Origin: Planctomycetota bacterium
GTDB lineage: Bacteria; Planctomycetota; UBA1135
DNA length: 64,000 nt
Assembly: GCA_027623295.1 (NCBI GenBank)
Contig: JAQBXR010000012.1
Span: forward strand, 1 to 64,000
Reading direction: 5' to 3'
Shown here in pieces: positions 6,857 through 17,500 of this stretch. Position numbers and translations under genes: made by a program. Every line of letters starts with the position of its first letter. The first letter of the stretch is position 1. The notes beneath the pieces were generated by a model that worked only from the letters and a program-made list of their open reading frames with translations, searched no databases and was not told the origin of the DNA.

Positions 6857-8224
6857 ATGGAGACGGTCCCCGTGATTGGAGCTGGCCTGGCTGGTTCGGA
6901 AGCTGCCCTGCAACTTGCTGAGGCTGGTTTTCGCGTGGTTCTGCATGAAATGCGGCCTATCGTACCCACTGCGGCGCACGAAACCGAGAATGCCGCGGAG
7001 TTGGTTTGCTCGAATTCCATGGGCTCAAACCTGCCCGATCGCCCAGCTGGCGTCCTGCAGGAAGAGTTGCGAATTCTCAATTGCCAGCTGCTCCCGATTG
7101 CCCACGCCAACTCGGTTCCGGCGGGCGCAGCACTTGCCGTGGACCGCGATGCCTTTGGCAAAGCCGTCACCGCCGCTCTCGAAGCGCATCCCAACATTGA
7201 GTTGCGCCGTGGGGAGGTTTTGGAAGTTCCAGAAAGTGGGCCGTGCATTATTGCTTCGGGACCACTGACATCGGAATCCCTGGCCGCTTCTATCCAACGA
7301 CTCACAGGGGAGGAACATTTGGCCTTTTTTGATGCCATCGCCCCCGTCGTCTTAGCCGATTCGGTAGATCGCTCGATTGTGTTTGAAGCCGAGCGTTGGG
7401 GTAACGGAGATCCGGACTATCTGAACATTCCGCTCAACAAAGAGGAGTACAAGGCTTTTGTAGATGCCTTGCTAGCCGCCGAGAAGCATGAGCTCAAAGG
7501 TTTCGAGGCCGAGGATCCTCGCGCAAAGCAGTTCTTCGAACGCTGTCTTCCGATTGAGATTATTGCCGCGCGCGGTTTCGAATCGCTGCGTTTTGGCCCC
7601 ATGCGCCCAGTGGGTCTTGATGACCCGCGCACTGGACGTTGGCCACGTGCGGTGATTCAATTGCGTCGTGAAAATACTTTGGGCACGCTTTACAACATGG
7701 TCGGTTTCCAGACCAACCTTAAGTATGGCGCGCAAGAGGCTCTACTACGTTCCTTACCCGGTATGCAGAACGCCGAATTTGCGCGTTTAGGCAGCATGCA
7801 CCGCAACACCTTCCTCGACAGTCCCAAATTGCTGACCGTGAACCTCGAGTTCCGTGAGCGCGAGGGCTTGTTTTTCGCCGGACAGATCACCGGCATGGAA
7901 GGGTATTTGGGCAACATCGGCAGTGGTTTGGTGGCTGGGCGCAACCTCGTCAGACGTCTTCAAGGCAAATTGCCGGAGCCGCTTCCGCGCGAAACTTTGC
8001 TCGGCGCTCTGACCCATCATATTTCTGAAGCCCCGATCAAGGACTTCCAACCGATGAAGGCCCATTTCGGCCTTTTGCCACCTTTGGTGCCGCCACGCAA
8101 GAAAGACGAGCGACGCCCCGCCTATGCCGCGCGCAGTGCTGCGCGGATGGAAGAGTTCAGGCATAATCAGACCCCCGAAATGGCGACACCCGCCCCATCC
8201 CGAGACCATGCAGACCACCTCTGA
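6857..8224 (+). CDS. trmFO: Methylenetetrahydrofolate--tRNA-(uracil-54-C5)-methyltransferase, FAD-dependent
   Basis: 455 residues from ATG 6857, giving METVPVIGAGLAGSEAA with the FAD-binding GxGxxG at the very N-terminus; the longer frame from 6812 adds residues that do not fit the family. TrmFO makes ribothymidine at position 54 of the T loop using methylenetetrahydrofolate as carbon donor and FADH2 as reductant. Family stretches are clear: NSMGSNLPDRPAGVLQEELR, AGALAVDR-type PAGAALAVDRDAFGKAVTAA, FFDAIAPVV, GPMRPVGLDDPRTGRWPRAV, and FAGQITGMEGYLGNIGSGLV near the C-terminus. The last 17 bases overlap the next gene, so the two are co-transcribed. Confidence 0.95.
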   Translation: METVPVIGAGLAGSEAALQLAEAGFRVVLHEMRPIVPTAAHETENAAELVCSNSMGSNLPDRPAGVLQEELRILNCQLLPIAHANSVPAGAALAVDRDAFGKAVTAALEAHPNIELRRGEVLEVPESGPCIIASGPLTSESLAASIQRLTGEEHLAFFDAIAPVVLADSVDRSIVFEAERWGNGDPDYLNIPLNKEEYKAFVDALLAAEKHELKGFEAEDPRAKQFFERCLPIEIIAARGFESLRFGPMRPVGLDDPRTGRWPRAVIQLRRENTLGTLYNMVGFQTNLKYGAQEALLRSLPGMQNAEFARLGSMHRNTFLDSPKLLTVNLEFREREGLFFAGQITGMEGYLGNIGSGLVAGRNLVRRLQGKLPEPLPRETLLGALTHHISEAPIKDFQPMKAHFGLLPPLVPPRKKDERRPAYAARSAARMEEFRHNQTPEMATPAPSRDHADHL

Positions 8225-9779
8225 GATTACCCCTTTCGTTAACGAGCCCTTCACTGACTTCTCCAATGAGGAGAACGCAGCCGCATTTCGCGCTGCACTA
8301 GAGAAGATCTCGAGCTCCCACCCTATTGTCGGCCGCCTGTGGATTAATGGCGAAGACAAGGAAGGTGGCGCTGGCACTTTTGAGTCCACCGACCCAAGCC
8401 AGACCTCGCGCGTAGTCGCGAACTGCGCCAAGGCTAGCCGCGAAGACGCACTCAGCGCAATTGCTGGTGCACACAAGGCTTTCGGTAGCTGGTCCATGAA
8501 GTCCGCCGAAGAGCGTGCCGAGTACCTGTTCAAGGCTGCACGCACCCTGCGTTTGCGCAAGCATGAGTTCAGCGCGCAAATGGTTTACGAGGTCGGCAAG
8601 ACTTGGGCCGAAGCGGATGGCGACACTGCGGAAGCGATTGACTTCCTCGAGTTCTACGCCCGCGAAGCTTTACGTTATGCACGCAAGCAGCCCATCTCCC
8701 CAACGCCGGGTGAGGACAACGAGTTGGTGTATATCCCACTCGGTGTTGGTGTGATCATTCCACCTTGGAACTTCCCACTCGCGATTCTTGCAGGCATGAC
8801 CACCGCAGCATTGGTAACGGGTAACACCGTAGTGCTGAAGTGCGCATCGGACAGCCCTGGCATTGCCACCATGTTCGTGAACCTCATGAAGGAAGTTGGC
8901 CTGCCCGGCGGCGTACTTCAGTTCTGCCCAGGCTCTGGCTCCGAGGTTGGCACCACCTTGGTGGAGAGCCCACTCACCCGCTTCATTTCCTTTACCGGTT
9001 CTGCGGAAGTGGGCAAAGGCATCTACGAGAAAGCTGGTAAGACTGGCGAAGGCCAAATGTGGCTCAAGCGCGTGGTTGCAGAAATGGGCGGCAAGGACTT
9101 CATGTTCGTCGATGAAGATGGCGACGTCGACAAAGCAGTCGCGGGTACCCACGCTGCGGCTTTCGGCTATCAAGGCCAAAAGTGTTCGGCATGTTCCCGT
9201 TTGATCCTGCACGAAAAGATCCACGATGAATTCATGGAGAAGTTCCTGCCATTGGTAGAAGCCACCACCATGGGCCACCCGGAAAACGTCAACAACTTCA
9301 TGGGCGCCATGATTAACGAGAAGGCACTCAATGGAGCGCTTGCTGGTATCGAGGCTGCCAAGAAGGAAGGCAATACTTTGGTTGCTGGTGGTGAAAAAGG
9401 CGAAGGCGAGGGCTGGTACTTAAAGCCAACCGTATTCACCGGCGTTGGACGCAAAGACACCATTTTCCAAGAAGAGCTTTTCGCACCAGTTCTAGCGGTA
9501 ACCAAGGTTGCAAGCTATGAAGAAGGTGTCGAAGCAGCCAACGACACCGCATTTGGTTTAACCGGCGCTTACTTCAGTTCCGATGAAGGCAAGCTCGAGC
9601 GCGCCAAGCGTGATTTCCACTGTGGAAACTTGTACCTAAACCGTAAGTGCACTGGCGCTTTGGTTGGAGTGCATCCTTTCGGTGGTTTCAACTTGTCCGG
9701 TACCGACTCCAAGGCCGGCGGACGCGACTACCTGCTCCTGTTCCTGCAGGGTAAATCGATTACGCGTGCCACCAAGTAA
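8208..9779 (+). CDS. L-glutamate gamma-semialdehyde (P5C) dehydrogenase
   Basis: 523 residues from ATG 8208 (MQTTSEITPFVNEPF). The aldehyde dehydrogenase fold is complete: VGVIIPPWNFPLAILAGMTT for cofactor binding, FTGSAEVGKGIYEKAG, the general base Glu292 in VAEMGGKDFMFVD, and the nucleophile Cys326 in YQGQKCSACSR. The extended N-terminus and the GQKCSACSR active site place it with the RocA/PruA-type group that oxidises glutamate semialdehyde to glutamate with NAD+ in proline and arginine breakdown. No proline dehydrogenase gene lies nearby. It overlaps trmFO by 17 bases, and the next gene may begin inside its end. Confidence 0.88.
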   Translation: MQTTSEITPFVNEPFTDFSNEENAAAFRAALEKISSSHPIVGRLWINGEDKEGGAGTFESTDPSQTSRVVANCAKASREDALSAIAGAHKAFGSWSMKSAEERAEYLFKAARTLRLRKHEFSAQMVYEVGKTWAEADGDTAEAIDFLEFYAREALRYARKQPISPTPGEDNELVYIPLGVGVIIPPWNFPLAILAGMTTAALVTGNTVVLKCASDSPGIATMFVNLMKEVGLPGGVLQFCPGSGSEVGTTLVESPLTRFISFTGSAEVGKGIYEKAGKTGEGQMWLKRVVAEMGGKDFMFVDEDGDVDKAVAGTHAAAFGYQGQKCSACSRLILHEKIHDEFMEKFLPLVEATTMGHPENVNNFMGAMINEKALNGALAGIEAAKKEGNTLVAGGEKGEGEGWYLKPTVFTGVGRKDTIFQEELFAPVLAVTKVASYEEGVEAANDTAFGLTGAYFSSDEGKLERAKRDFHCGNLYLNRKCTGALVGVHPFGGFNLSGTDSKAGGRDYLLLFLQGKSITRATK

Positions 9780-10578
9780 GGGCGAGACCCAAAACCGACG
9801 GGTAGAACCAGTCCCGGATTCATACGACCCTTCAGAGGTCTATGATCCGGGATCTTCCGCCCGTCCAGGTCTTGCTGTTTGGCTCATGATTGGGCCAACC
9901 CTGAGTATCTTTGGCCTACTCGGATGGCTACGGATGGCCTCGGGGGTGCGTTACTCCACCCAGTTGGAGTTTGATGGCGGGGCTTTGTTTCTCGATGCAT
10001 TCCTGCTTGTGCAATTCCTTGCCGCACACTCCGTGCTCGCACGCGGTTGGGGGCGACGCCTCCTAAACCGCCCCTTCGGCCCCGATGCCGAACGACCGCT
10101 TTACGTTTTAGTCACCGGCATCACACTGGCGACCATGACTTTCTTCTGGATTGACACCGGTCCCCTAGTTTGGCGTTGGTGGGGTTGGACCTCCATCATC
10201 CCTCGGCTAATACAAATCCCGGGTGTCATCCTGGTTTTAAGCTCCATCTTCGCGATTGGTGGTGGCGGGATCCTAGGCATTTCGCAAATCCGCGCGCTGG
10301 AACATGGCCGCCAAGCGCCCAAGCAAGAATTTGTCGCACTCCCTCCCTATTCTTGGATAAGGCAGCCTTTGAATCTGGGGATCTTGATGATTCTCATTGG
10401 CATGCCTGAAGTTACCGTCGACCGCTTCCTGCTCTTAATTGGCATGGGCGCCTGGATTCTTCTGGTGGCTCCCATTGAAGAGCGCGATGCGGAACTTGAA
10501 TTCGGGGAAGGCTACGCTGCCTACAAAGCACGCACTCCTCGTTGGCTACCACGCCTGCGTATAGGAGACAAAGAGTGA
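9766..10578 (+). CDS. Isoprenylcysteine carboxylmethyltransferase-like membrane protein
   Basis: About 270 residues with an acidic N-terminus (PDSYDPSEVYDPG) followed by five or six hydrophobic segments (LAVWLMIGPTLSIFGLLGWL, LFLDAFLLVQFLAAHSV, YVLVTGITLATMTFFWI, IPGVILVLSSIFAIGGGGIL, GILMILIGMPEV, LLIGMGAWILLVAPI). The C-terminal signature EERDAELEFGEGYAAYKART, with HGRQ and SWIRQPLNLG before it, is typical of the ICMT/PEMT/NnrU-like methyltransferase superfamily, in which S-adenosylmethionine is bound at the membrane face. The substrate is unknown. The start is uncertain: GTG 9766 overlaps the previous gene by 14 bases, while ATG 9886 would remove the acidic leader. Its stop overlaps glcD by four bases. 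Confidence 0.7.
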   Translation: MPPSKGETQNRRVEPVPDSYDPSEVYDPGSSARPGLAVWLMIGPTLSIFGLLGWLRMASGVRYSTQLEFDGGALFLDAFLLVQFLAAHSVLARGWGRRLLNRPFGPDAERPLYVLVTGITLATMTFFWIDTGPLVWRWWGWTSIIPRLIQIPGVILVLSSIFAIGGGGILGISQIRALEHGRQAPKQEFVALPPYSWIRQPLNLGILMILIGMPEVTVDRFLLLIGMGAWILLVAPIEERDAELEFGEGYAAYKARTPRWLPRLRIGDKE

Positions 10579-11993
10579 CCGCAAGTTGGATCCATGCCCT
10601 GCGCGAAGTCGTCGGCCGCAAGCATGTGCTTGAAGATGCCGCCTCGCTCCTGGCTTACGAATCCGATGCCCTCACTCTATTCCGCTGTTCCCCCGCTGCC
10701 GTGGTCCTTCCGCAGTTCACGGAAGAAGTGGTGGCCATCATGCGCATTTTGCATCGGGAAAAAATCCCCTGCGCTGCCCGTGGTGCAGGCACTGGATTAA
10801 GCGGCGGCGCATTAGTCCCAGAGGGTGGTGTCATTTTATCAATGACGCGCATGAATCAAATCCTAAGCGTCTGTGAGAAAAGTATGTGCGCCATCGTCCA
10901 GCCCGGGGTGGTCAACCTGGACTTATCGAAACGCGTGGAACCGCTTGGATTGCGTTACGCCCCTGACCCAGCAAGCCAAACCGTCAGCACTTTGGGTGGC
11001 AATGTTGCGGAAAACGCGGGCGGCCCAATGTGCTTCCTGCACGGCACCACCACCAACCACCTACTGGGTGCCAAAGTTGTGCTTTCCGATGGCAGCCTGC
11101 ATGATTGGTCCACCCAAGATGATTTAGATTTACGCGGTTTCCTGTGTGGTTCGGAAGGAACCCTCGGGGTCATGGTAGAATTGACTCTTCGCTTGATTAC
11201 CAAACCCAAGCGCGTAGTCACCATGCTTGCCGCTTATCAAGATGTCGCGCAAGCCTGCGCTGCGGTCGCCGGAATTGTGGCTCAAGGTATTCGCCCAGTT
11301 GCGCTTGAGGTCATGGATCAAAAAGCGATTCAAGCAGTGGAACGTTCGGTATACCGATCCGGACTACCGCAAGATGCAGGTGCTGTTTTGATTGCGGAAA
11401 TTGAAGATGTCGGTGGTCATATAGAAATTGAGCAAGAACGCTTAGAGGCCTGCTTGCGGGAGTATTCCCCGTTGCGTCTTGAGATTGCACAAACCGATAG
11501 GCAGCGGATTGCCATTTGGAAAGGACGCAAAGGCGCCGGTGGTGCCATGGGTCAACTTGCTCCCGATTCCTATGTCATGGATGGCGTGGTGCCGCGTTCC
11601 AAGCTCGCAGAGGTCATGGCCTTTGTCGATAAGATTGAAGAAGAAGTTGGGCTCCCGGTAGCCAACCTTTTCCACGCTGGCGATGGCAACATTCATCCAC
11701 ACTTCGCTTATGACGCGCGCGACCCAAAGCAATGTGAAGCGGTAGAAGAAGCGGGTGCCAAAATTTTACGCAAATGCCTGGAGCTTGGTGGTTCTTTGTC
11801 TGGGGAACACGGGATTGGCCTGGAAAAACAACACCTGATGCGTGAACAATTCGGCGAAAAAGAAATCGCTCTGATGGAACGACTGCGTGGAGTTTTCAAT
11901 CCCGAAAATCTCCTCAACCCAGGCAAGGGACTCCCGATGTCACGCGGTTGCTCGGAAGCATTTCATCGTCATAAGAGTAAGTCCCGTGCTTAA
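10575..11993 (+). CDS. glcD: Glycolate oxidase FAD subunit
   Basis: 472 residues from GTG 10575, in a GTGA overlap with the previous stop and preceded by AGGAG. It carries the FAD_binding_4 domain (residues ~35-175; PCAARGAGTGLSGGALVPEG, SQTVSTLGGNVAENAGG) and the FAD-oxidase C domain with FHAGDGNIHPHFAYDARD and SGEHGIGLEKQHLM. With GlcE and GlcF it oxidises glycolate to glyoxylate and passes electrons to the quinone pool at the membrane. GlcE and GlcF follow with short overlaps, which supports glycolate rather than D-lactate as substrate. A D-2-hydroxyacid dehydrogenase of wider range remains possible. Confidence 0.92.
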   Translation: MTASWIHALREVVGRKHVLEDAASLLAYESDALTLFRCSPAAVVLPQFTEEVVAIMRILHREKIPCAARGAGTGLSGGALVPEGGVILSMTRMNQILSVCEKSMCAIVQPGVVNLDLSKRVEPLGLRYAPDPASQTVSTLGGNVAENAGGPMCFLHGTTTNHLLGAKVVLSDGSLHDWSTQDDLDLRGFLCGSEGTLGVMVELTLRLITKPKRVVTMLAAYQDVAQACAAVAGIVAQGIRPVALEVMDQKAIQAVERSVYRSGLPQDAGAVLIAEIEDVGGHIEIEQERLEACLREYSPLRLEIAQTDRQRIAIWKGRKGAGGAMGQLAPDSYVMDGVVPRSKLAEVMAFVDKIEEEVGLPVANLFHAGDGNIHPHFAYDARDPKQCEAVEEAGAKILRKCLELGGSLSGEHGIGLEKQHLMREQFGEKEIALMERLRGVFNPENLLNPGKGLPMSRGCSEAFHRHKSKSRA

Positions 11994-12828
11994 CTTGGTG
12001 CGCCCCACTTCACGCGAAGAGCTGCGCAGTTTTTTACACAAGGCGCAGGTCGCAGGGAAATCCGTGCTGCCTTGCGGCCAGGGCACTCGCCTCGAGCGTT
12101 TCTTGCCACAAGCCGATCCAGATGTTTGGCTTTCCTGTGCCGAGCTAAAAAAAATCCTGTGGATTGATGCCGAGGATCAAACATGTTGCGTGGAAGCCGG
12201 TCTATCGCTCGACGCCTTGCAAAAAGCACTCGCGTCTTTCCACCTACAACTTGATGTCCTTGCACCCAATGCAAGTTCTGGGAGTTTGGGCGGTTTGTTC
12301 ATGTCGCGAGAACGCTCCCTAACAGAAAAGTACAGTGGCCCTACGCGGGATCAAGTTTTAGGTGCATCCTGGATGATGGCCGATGGCAACACGGTTCAAA
12401 GTGGCGCGCGGGTGGTGAAATCAGTCGCCGGTTATGACGTTACGCGTCTCCTACTTGGATCTCGCGGACGTTTAGCGATTTGCCTCGACCTCACCCTGCG
12501 GCTGCGCCCTTTACGGCCGGATACGTTATGGGTGGTGGCTCCTAAAGATGCTTTTCATGGCCCTGAACATGGGAGCATGCAGCTGGAGTTTGGACTGCCG
12601 CACCCAGAGTTGCCGGGTTGGTGTTGTTTTCGCTTGCAGCACCCGCAAACCCACGCCAAACCGGCGAGTGCAAGGGATACGGTGGTTTGCGAACAAACTC
12701 TGGCAACCTATCTACAAGATGTTTCCTTGGGCAAACTCGATACCCGCCTTCCATCGGATTCACCTTGGTTAAATGAGATTGCAGAAGCGTGCGCTCCCGG
12801 TGCGCCGCACTTCGGAGAACGTCGATGA
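11986..12828 (+). CDS. glcE: Glycolate oxidase FAD-binding subunit GlcE
   Basis: 280 residues from GTG 11986, overlapping the glcD stop by 8 bases. Only the FAD-binding half is present: VRPTSREELRSFL, SVLPCGQGTRLERF, LDVLAPNASSGSLGG, KYSGPTRDQVLGASWMMADG and RVVKSVAGYDVTRLLLGSRG. This is the usual size and content of GlcE, which is homologous to the first half of GlcD but lacks its C-terminal catalytic part. It is needed for activity of the complex. It ends in an ATGA overlap with glcF. Confidence 0.9.
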   Translation: MLNLVRPTSREELRSFLHKAQVAGKSVLPCGQGTRLERFLPQADPDVWLSCAELKKILWIDAEDQTCCVEAGLSLDALQKALASFHLQLDVLAPNASSGSLGGLFMSRERSLTEKYSGPTRDQVLGASWMMADGNTVQSGARVVKSVAGYDVTRLLLGSRGRLAICLDLTLRLRPLRPDTLWVVAPKDAFHGPEHGSMQLEFGLPHPELPGWCCFRLQHPQTHAKPASARDTVVCEQTLATYLQDVSLGKLDTRLPSDSPWLNEIAEACAPGAPHFGERR

Positions 12829-14066
12829 AGCTAGATCCACAAACGACTCCCGATGGATTCCCTCGACCAGAGGGCAATACTCATTTGCCTTGCGATAGCT
12901 CCGACGGGCTTCCCGGCTTATTCGATTGCATGCATTGCGGTTTGTGTCTGCAAAGTTGTCCAACCTATTTGGCAACCGGCTTGGAGACCGATTCACCTCG
13001 TGGACGCCTCACTTTGCTACGCGCTGAAATGGAAGGTCGTATCGAAGCTCCGGCTATTGGCAACGCACTGGATCGCTGTGTGCAATGTCATGCCTGTGAA
13101 GTCGTCTGCCCATCCGATGTGCCCTACAACTCCCTGCTACAAGGCTTTCAGGAACGTCATCCAGACCTTAAGACCACGCAACGATTGAGTTATTGGCTTG
13201 GGTCTACCCGACGTTTACGTGCCATTTCCGGATTGGCTCGTTTTATGCAGCGAAAAAGCATACAGGCTCTTGCCCAAAAGGTAGCGCCGAAAAAACTGCA
13301 GCGAATGCTTCAGGCGATTCCGCAAACGCCAACCGCTTTCCATCCGACGTCAGGGGCCTCCTATCCTGCAATCGGTAAGCAGCGTGGCAGAGTTAGCTTG
13401 CACCTCGGATGCGTCGACTCCAACTTCTTCGGAAATGTTCTCCAACAAACCGTAGAACTTCTGAATCAGGAAGGTTTTGCAGTCTCCATTCCCGCGCAAC
13501 CCAGTTGTTGTGGCGCCTTGGAAGCTCACTCCGGAGCTGGTGCCGTTGGACGGTTGCGAGGAACCGACACTTTGCAGGCGCTCAGCGGTTTTGATGCCAT
13601 CCTCGTGACCGCCGCCGGGTGTCAGGCCTTTCTGCACCAACTTGATCCGCGCGAAAAGGTCTTGGACCCGCTTGAGTTCCTTCTCGAACATGGCATTCGT
13701 AGCGAACTAAAACCCGTGGTCCAACAATTTGCCCTGGATACCCCCTGCCATAAGCAAAATATTCTTGGCACTCCCGACGCCGCGCTTGAAATCTTGCGCA
13801 ACATTCCCGGTTTAGAGATTCTCCCTCACCCCTATGCTGACGAATGCTGTGGCGCTGGCGGCATTGCCTTTCTTCGCGAACCAGAAATGACCGATGCCGT
13901 CGGCAAGCGAAAGGCGGCAGCACTCTTAAGTGTAAAACCGCAAGTGGTGGTGAGTGCAAACTCCGGTTGTCGAATTCAGATCGAAGCCTCTTTACGCAAA
14001 CAAGGCTCCGACCTGAAGATCGTCCATCCCATCAGCTTGCTGCATCAATCGATTTTTAAGAAATAG
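12825..14066 (+). CDS. glcF: Glycolate oxidase iron-sulfur subunit
   Basis: 413 residues from ATG 12825 (ATGA overlap with glcE; GGAGAA upstream). Two ferredoxin-type clusters are evident, CMHCGLCLQSCPTY and CVQCHACEVVCPSDV (residues ~37-95), each followed by a Pro, as in 4Fe-4S electron-transfer subunits. The C-terminal half holds two cysteine-rich (CCG) domains, LHLGCVDSNFFG to PSCCGALEAHSGA and DTPCHKQN to YADECCGAGGIAF. It takes electrons from the GlcDE flavins towards quinone. It is the last gene of the compact plus-strand run that begins at trmFO. Confidence 0.93.
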   Translation: MKLDPQTTPDGFPRPEGNTHLPCDSSDGLPGLFDCMHCGLCLQSCPTYLATGLETDSPRGRLTLLRAEMEGRIEAPAIGNALDRCVQCHACEVVCPSDVPYNSLLQGFQERHPDLKTTQRLSYWLGSTRRLRAISGLARFMQRKSIQALAQKVAPKKLQRMLQAIPQTPTAFHPTSGASYPAIGKQRGRVSLHLGCVDSNFFGNVLQQTVELLNQEGFAVSIPAQPSCCGALEAHSGAGAVGRLRGTDTLQALSGFDAILVTAAGCQAFLHQLDPREKVLDPLEFLLEHGIRSELKPVVQQFALDTPCHKQNILGTPDAALEILRNIPGLEILPHPYADECCGAGGIAFLREPEMTDAVGKRKAAALLSVKPQVVVSANSGCRIQIEASLRKQGSDLKIVHPISLLHQSIFKK

Positions 14067-14164
14067 TTAAAACAAGACTGCGACCATGAAAGGCGTCTCC
14101 CTCCTACTGATTCCACTTGGCTTCCCAGAGCCATCTATTCCGACGCCCACGCCGACTGCAGCAC

Positions 14165-14545
14165 TCAAACTTTTTCCGCGCCAAGGAACATGGTGCAGGC
14201 CGTCAGCACGGTAAAGCCGAGCAGGGCCAGAAAAATGCGGATGCAACGCTTGTGGGCTTTGCGCGCCAACGGCTGGGTGCGCAATCGCCAGCCAGTCCAA
14301 ACCAGTGGGGTCACCGAAAGCAAACACGTGGTGGCAAAGGTCAGATGCACATAAAGCAGCCATGAGATAAAGCTGTAGCTGCGGCCATAGAGTTCCGCCT
14401 GCATGATTGCGCCCGTCAAACTGATTATCATGACAACGACGGTCACGTAATGCGCTGGGCGCTTGCCGCGCTTGCCCGTCCAAAGAGCAAGGCAGACAAG
14501 CCCCACGGTTAGAGCCAAATTAATCAAGAACAGAGGCGTGTTCAC
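14165..14545 (-). CDS. Small four-helix membrane protein, DUF420-like
   Basis: 126 residues from GTG 14545, with four hydrophobic segments (LFLINLALTVGLVCLALW; YVTVVVMIISLTGAIM; SWLLYVHLTFATTCLLSV; CIRIFLALLGFTVLTACTMF). Conserved-looking His residues sit at helix ends (RPAHY, YVHLT, KAHKR), a layout that resembles DUF420 proteins. The longer frame from 14584 (MRKLAWEDG) would overlap the start of the divergent amidohydrolase gene, so I prefer the GTG, though no clear ribosome binding site decides. It converges on glcF. Confidence 0.5.
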   Translation of the reverse strand: MNTPLFLINLALTVGLVCLALWTGKRGKRPAHYVTVVVMIISLTGAIMQAELYGRSYSFISWLLYVHLTFATTCLLSVTPLVWTGWRLRTQPLARKAHKRCIRIFLALLGFTVLTACTMFLGAEKV

Positions 14546-14568
14546 AAGCGGTAGGGTACCATCCTCCC

Positions 14569-17500
14569 ATGCTAATTTGCGCATTGACTCTTCTTGCTGC
14601 GACCGAGCTTCAGGAACCAACCCCACCTAAGGATGGGCCGTTTTTGATTACCGAGATTCAGGCCTTTGCGCCCGAGGGCACGGTCTCCATGGCCACCGGA
14701 TTGCTCATTCACGTAGATGGCAGCGTGGAGTTTTTGACTCCACCAGTAGACCCAGCGCAATATCCGCAGGCTCAGGTGATTGAAGGGAAAGAGGGCTGGA
14801 TGCTCTACCCAGGTTTAGTGCACGCGAACTTCCCGTCGGGCGCTGGAGAGACTCCGGCGAATCCTTACCAAGGCACTGCAAGCGATCCAACCGAAGGCCC
14901 TATTCCGGCCATGGAGTATGGAACGCACCAAAACTTTTATGCTTGGCTCCATGCTGCGGACTATGCAGCATGGGACGCTGAAGATGGCGATGACTGGCGC
15001 GGCGCCGGATTCACTAGCGTGAGTTTGTTGCCAACCAAAGGTTTGCTGCAAGGTAAAGCTTCTCACTTAGCTTTGAATGGTTTGCCTTTAGCCGAAGCTT
15101 TATACCGCCGCAGCGGACCAAACCTCATGTCCTTGAGCGGCGCAGGTGGTTATCCGAATACGCAAATGGCGGCTTTGGCCATGTTGCGTCAAACCTTATT
15201 GGATCAAGAGATGCCAAACCTTTCGCCCGACCTGTTGGTTGGCGATTTCGTTCTAGTACGGGCAAATGGAGCCCGGCAAATTGAAAACTTCTTAGATTTG
15301 CAACGAGACTTTGCAGCGCCGGGCAGTCGCTGGGTTGTACTGGGTGGACATCAGGCGTGGAAACATACGAAGCGCTTAAAGGCGCAAAATGTAAGTGTGC
15401 TTTACACTTTGGATCTAGAGGAAGCGCCAAAGTCGGAAGAGGACTTAAAAGCTGCGGAAGTTGCGCAACGCCCCTATTGGCAGGACCCTGTAGATAAGCG
15501 CCACGAACTACGACGTATGCATCGTGAGCAAGTCGAGGATTACTTGACGCTGCGCGCGACTGGCGTGAACTGCGCATTGGTCGCTCCCAAAAAACTGAGT
15601 GATCTGTGGACCGCAGTGGAACAATTGCAAGGCGAAGAAGGCTTGGCCTTAACTGCCGGGCAGATTTACGAAGATCTTTCGTTAAGAACTCTAAGGATTT
15701 TGGAGTTGCCCACGCCCGCAGCGGATTTGGTGATTTCGCGAGGAGAATTCTCTTTTGAGGAACCTGACCTTGCCTGGGTCTTCAGTCATGGACGCGGTTT
15801 TGAATACCCGAAAGAGGAAAAGCTCGAGGATGAAGAAGATGCAGATGCCGAAGCAGAGGAAGGCGAAGAAGACTCCTCCGATGGCGATGAAGGCTCAGCT
15901 GGAGTTGCAGGTGTTTGGCACTTGACCGTAGAAACGCCCATGGGTAATCAAGAGTTTGCAGTCGAGCTTGACCCAGAGGCGGAAACCGTGGAAATCTTCC
16001 GCGAGGAAGATCCAAATGACCGCTCCGATGGCACGGGCGTCAAGTTCAAAGGCAATCAAATCAAGTTCAACTTCCATGTGCCAGAACCGGAGATGGACAC
16101 CACCATCTTCCTCAAGGTTGAGGGCGGCAAGATTCGCGGCAAAATGAAAACACCGTGGGGCGACTCCGTACTCACTGGCGAACGCGCCGACGGCAAGACA
16201 TCGGCGGCACCGGAAGATGGAAACTCGGTGGAAGACGACGAGGAAAACGCTGTGGCTACCGGACATCCGGAATGGCCGATAGAACGTCGGGTGGACCGTT
16301 TCTTGCATTCGGACTGGGCTCTAGAACAGTCCGATGTCCTCTTCCAAGGCGCCATGCTTTATCGCCTCGATGGCAGCGAACCTCACATCGGAGATTTGCT
16401 GATTCAAGATGGACTCATCACGGCCGTGGGAGAATCGTTGTCGGCTCCTGCAGATTGCGCGGTAGTTGATGCTACCGACCTGCACATCATGCCTGGCATT
16501 ATCGATGCCCACTCCCACCTCGCGCTCGATGCCATCAATGAAGGCAGCATGTCGATTACTGCTGAATGTCGCATTGAAGACATGATTCACCCAGAAAGCG
16601 TCGGCATTTACCGCGCTGCTGCTGGAGGCACCTCCCTGGTGCAATCCCTGCACGGTTCTGCAAACCCGATTGGTGGGCAAGCAGCGACCTGGGAGCTGGA
16701 TTATCTCGCGACTTCAATTGAGCAGTTGTTGGTTCCAGATGCGCCGCGCAACATCAAGTTTGCGTTGGGTGAAAACGTCAAACAATCGAACTGGGAAAAC
16801 TCTTGGGGCAAGCGTTTCCCCAACTCTCGTGTAGGTGTGCAGGCGACCTACCGTCGCGCATTCCGCGATGCTCAGGATTACTCCGAACGTCGCCGTCGCG
16901 CAGAAACTGGTGAGTTAAAAGGGTTCCGTCGCGATGTGCGCCTGGAAGTGCTTGCTGACATTCTCGATAACGTAGTCCACGTTCAGTGCCACTCCTATCG
17001 CGCAGACGAATTACTCATGTTCCTTGGCATCTGCCGTGACTTTGGCATCCAACGCCCGGTCTTCCAGCACGTCTTGGAAGGATATAAGGTTGCGCCGGAA
17101 CTGGCCGAAGCGGGAGCCATGGCATCGACCTTCTCCGATTGGTGGGCGTACAAATTTGAAGTGCGCGATGCCATTCCGTGGAACGTGTCCATTTTGGACA
17201 AGGCCGGTGTCGTAGTTTCGATCAACTCCGACTCCGATGAAATGATTCGTCGCCTCAACACCGAGGCCGCTAAAGGCATGCTTTACGGCAACATGGGTTG
17301 GGAAGCCGCCATGGCCACCTGCACTTTGAATAGTGCCAAGCAACTCCGTTTGGAAGATCGCCTTGGCAGCCTTGAAGAAGGCAAGTACGGCAGCCTAACC
17401 ATCTTTAACGGCCCTCCGATGGAAGGCTATTCGCGGTGCATGATGACTCTCGCACGCGGCAAGGTGATTTATGAAGCACCCGAAAACCTGGATACGCGCT

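Noticed and set aside
14067..14164. Short plus-strand frame starting at ATG 14086
   Set aside because: It is short, proline- and threonine-rich, and runs antisense into the DUF420-like gene; no support.
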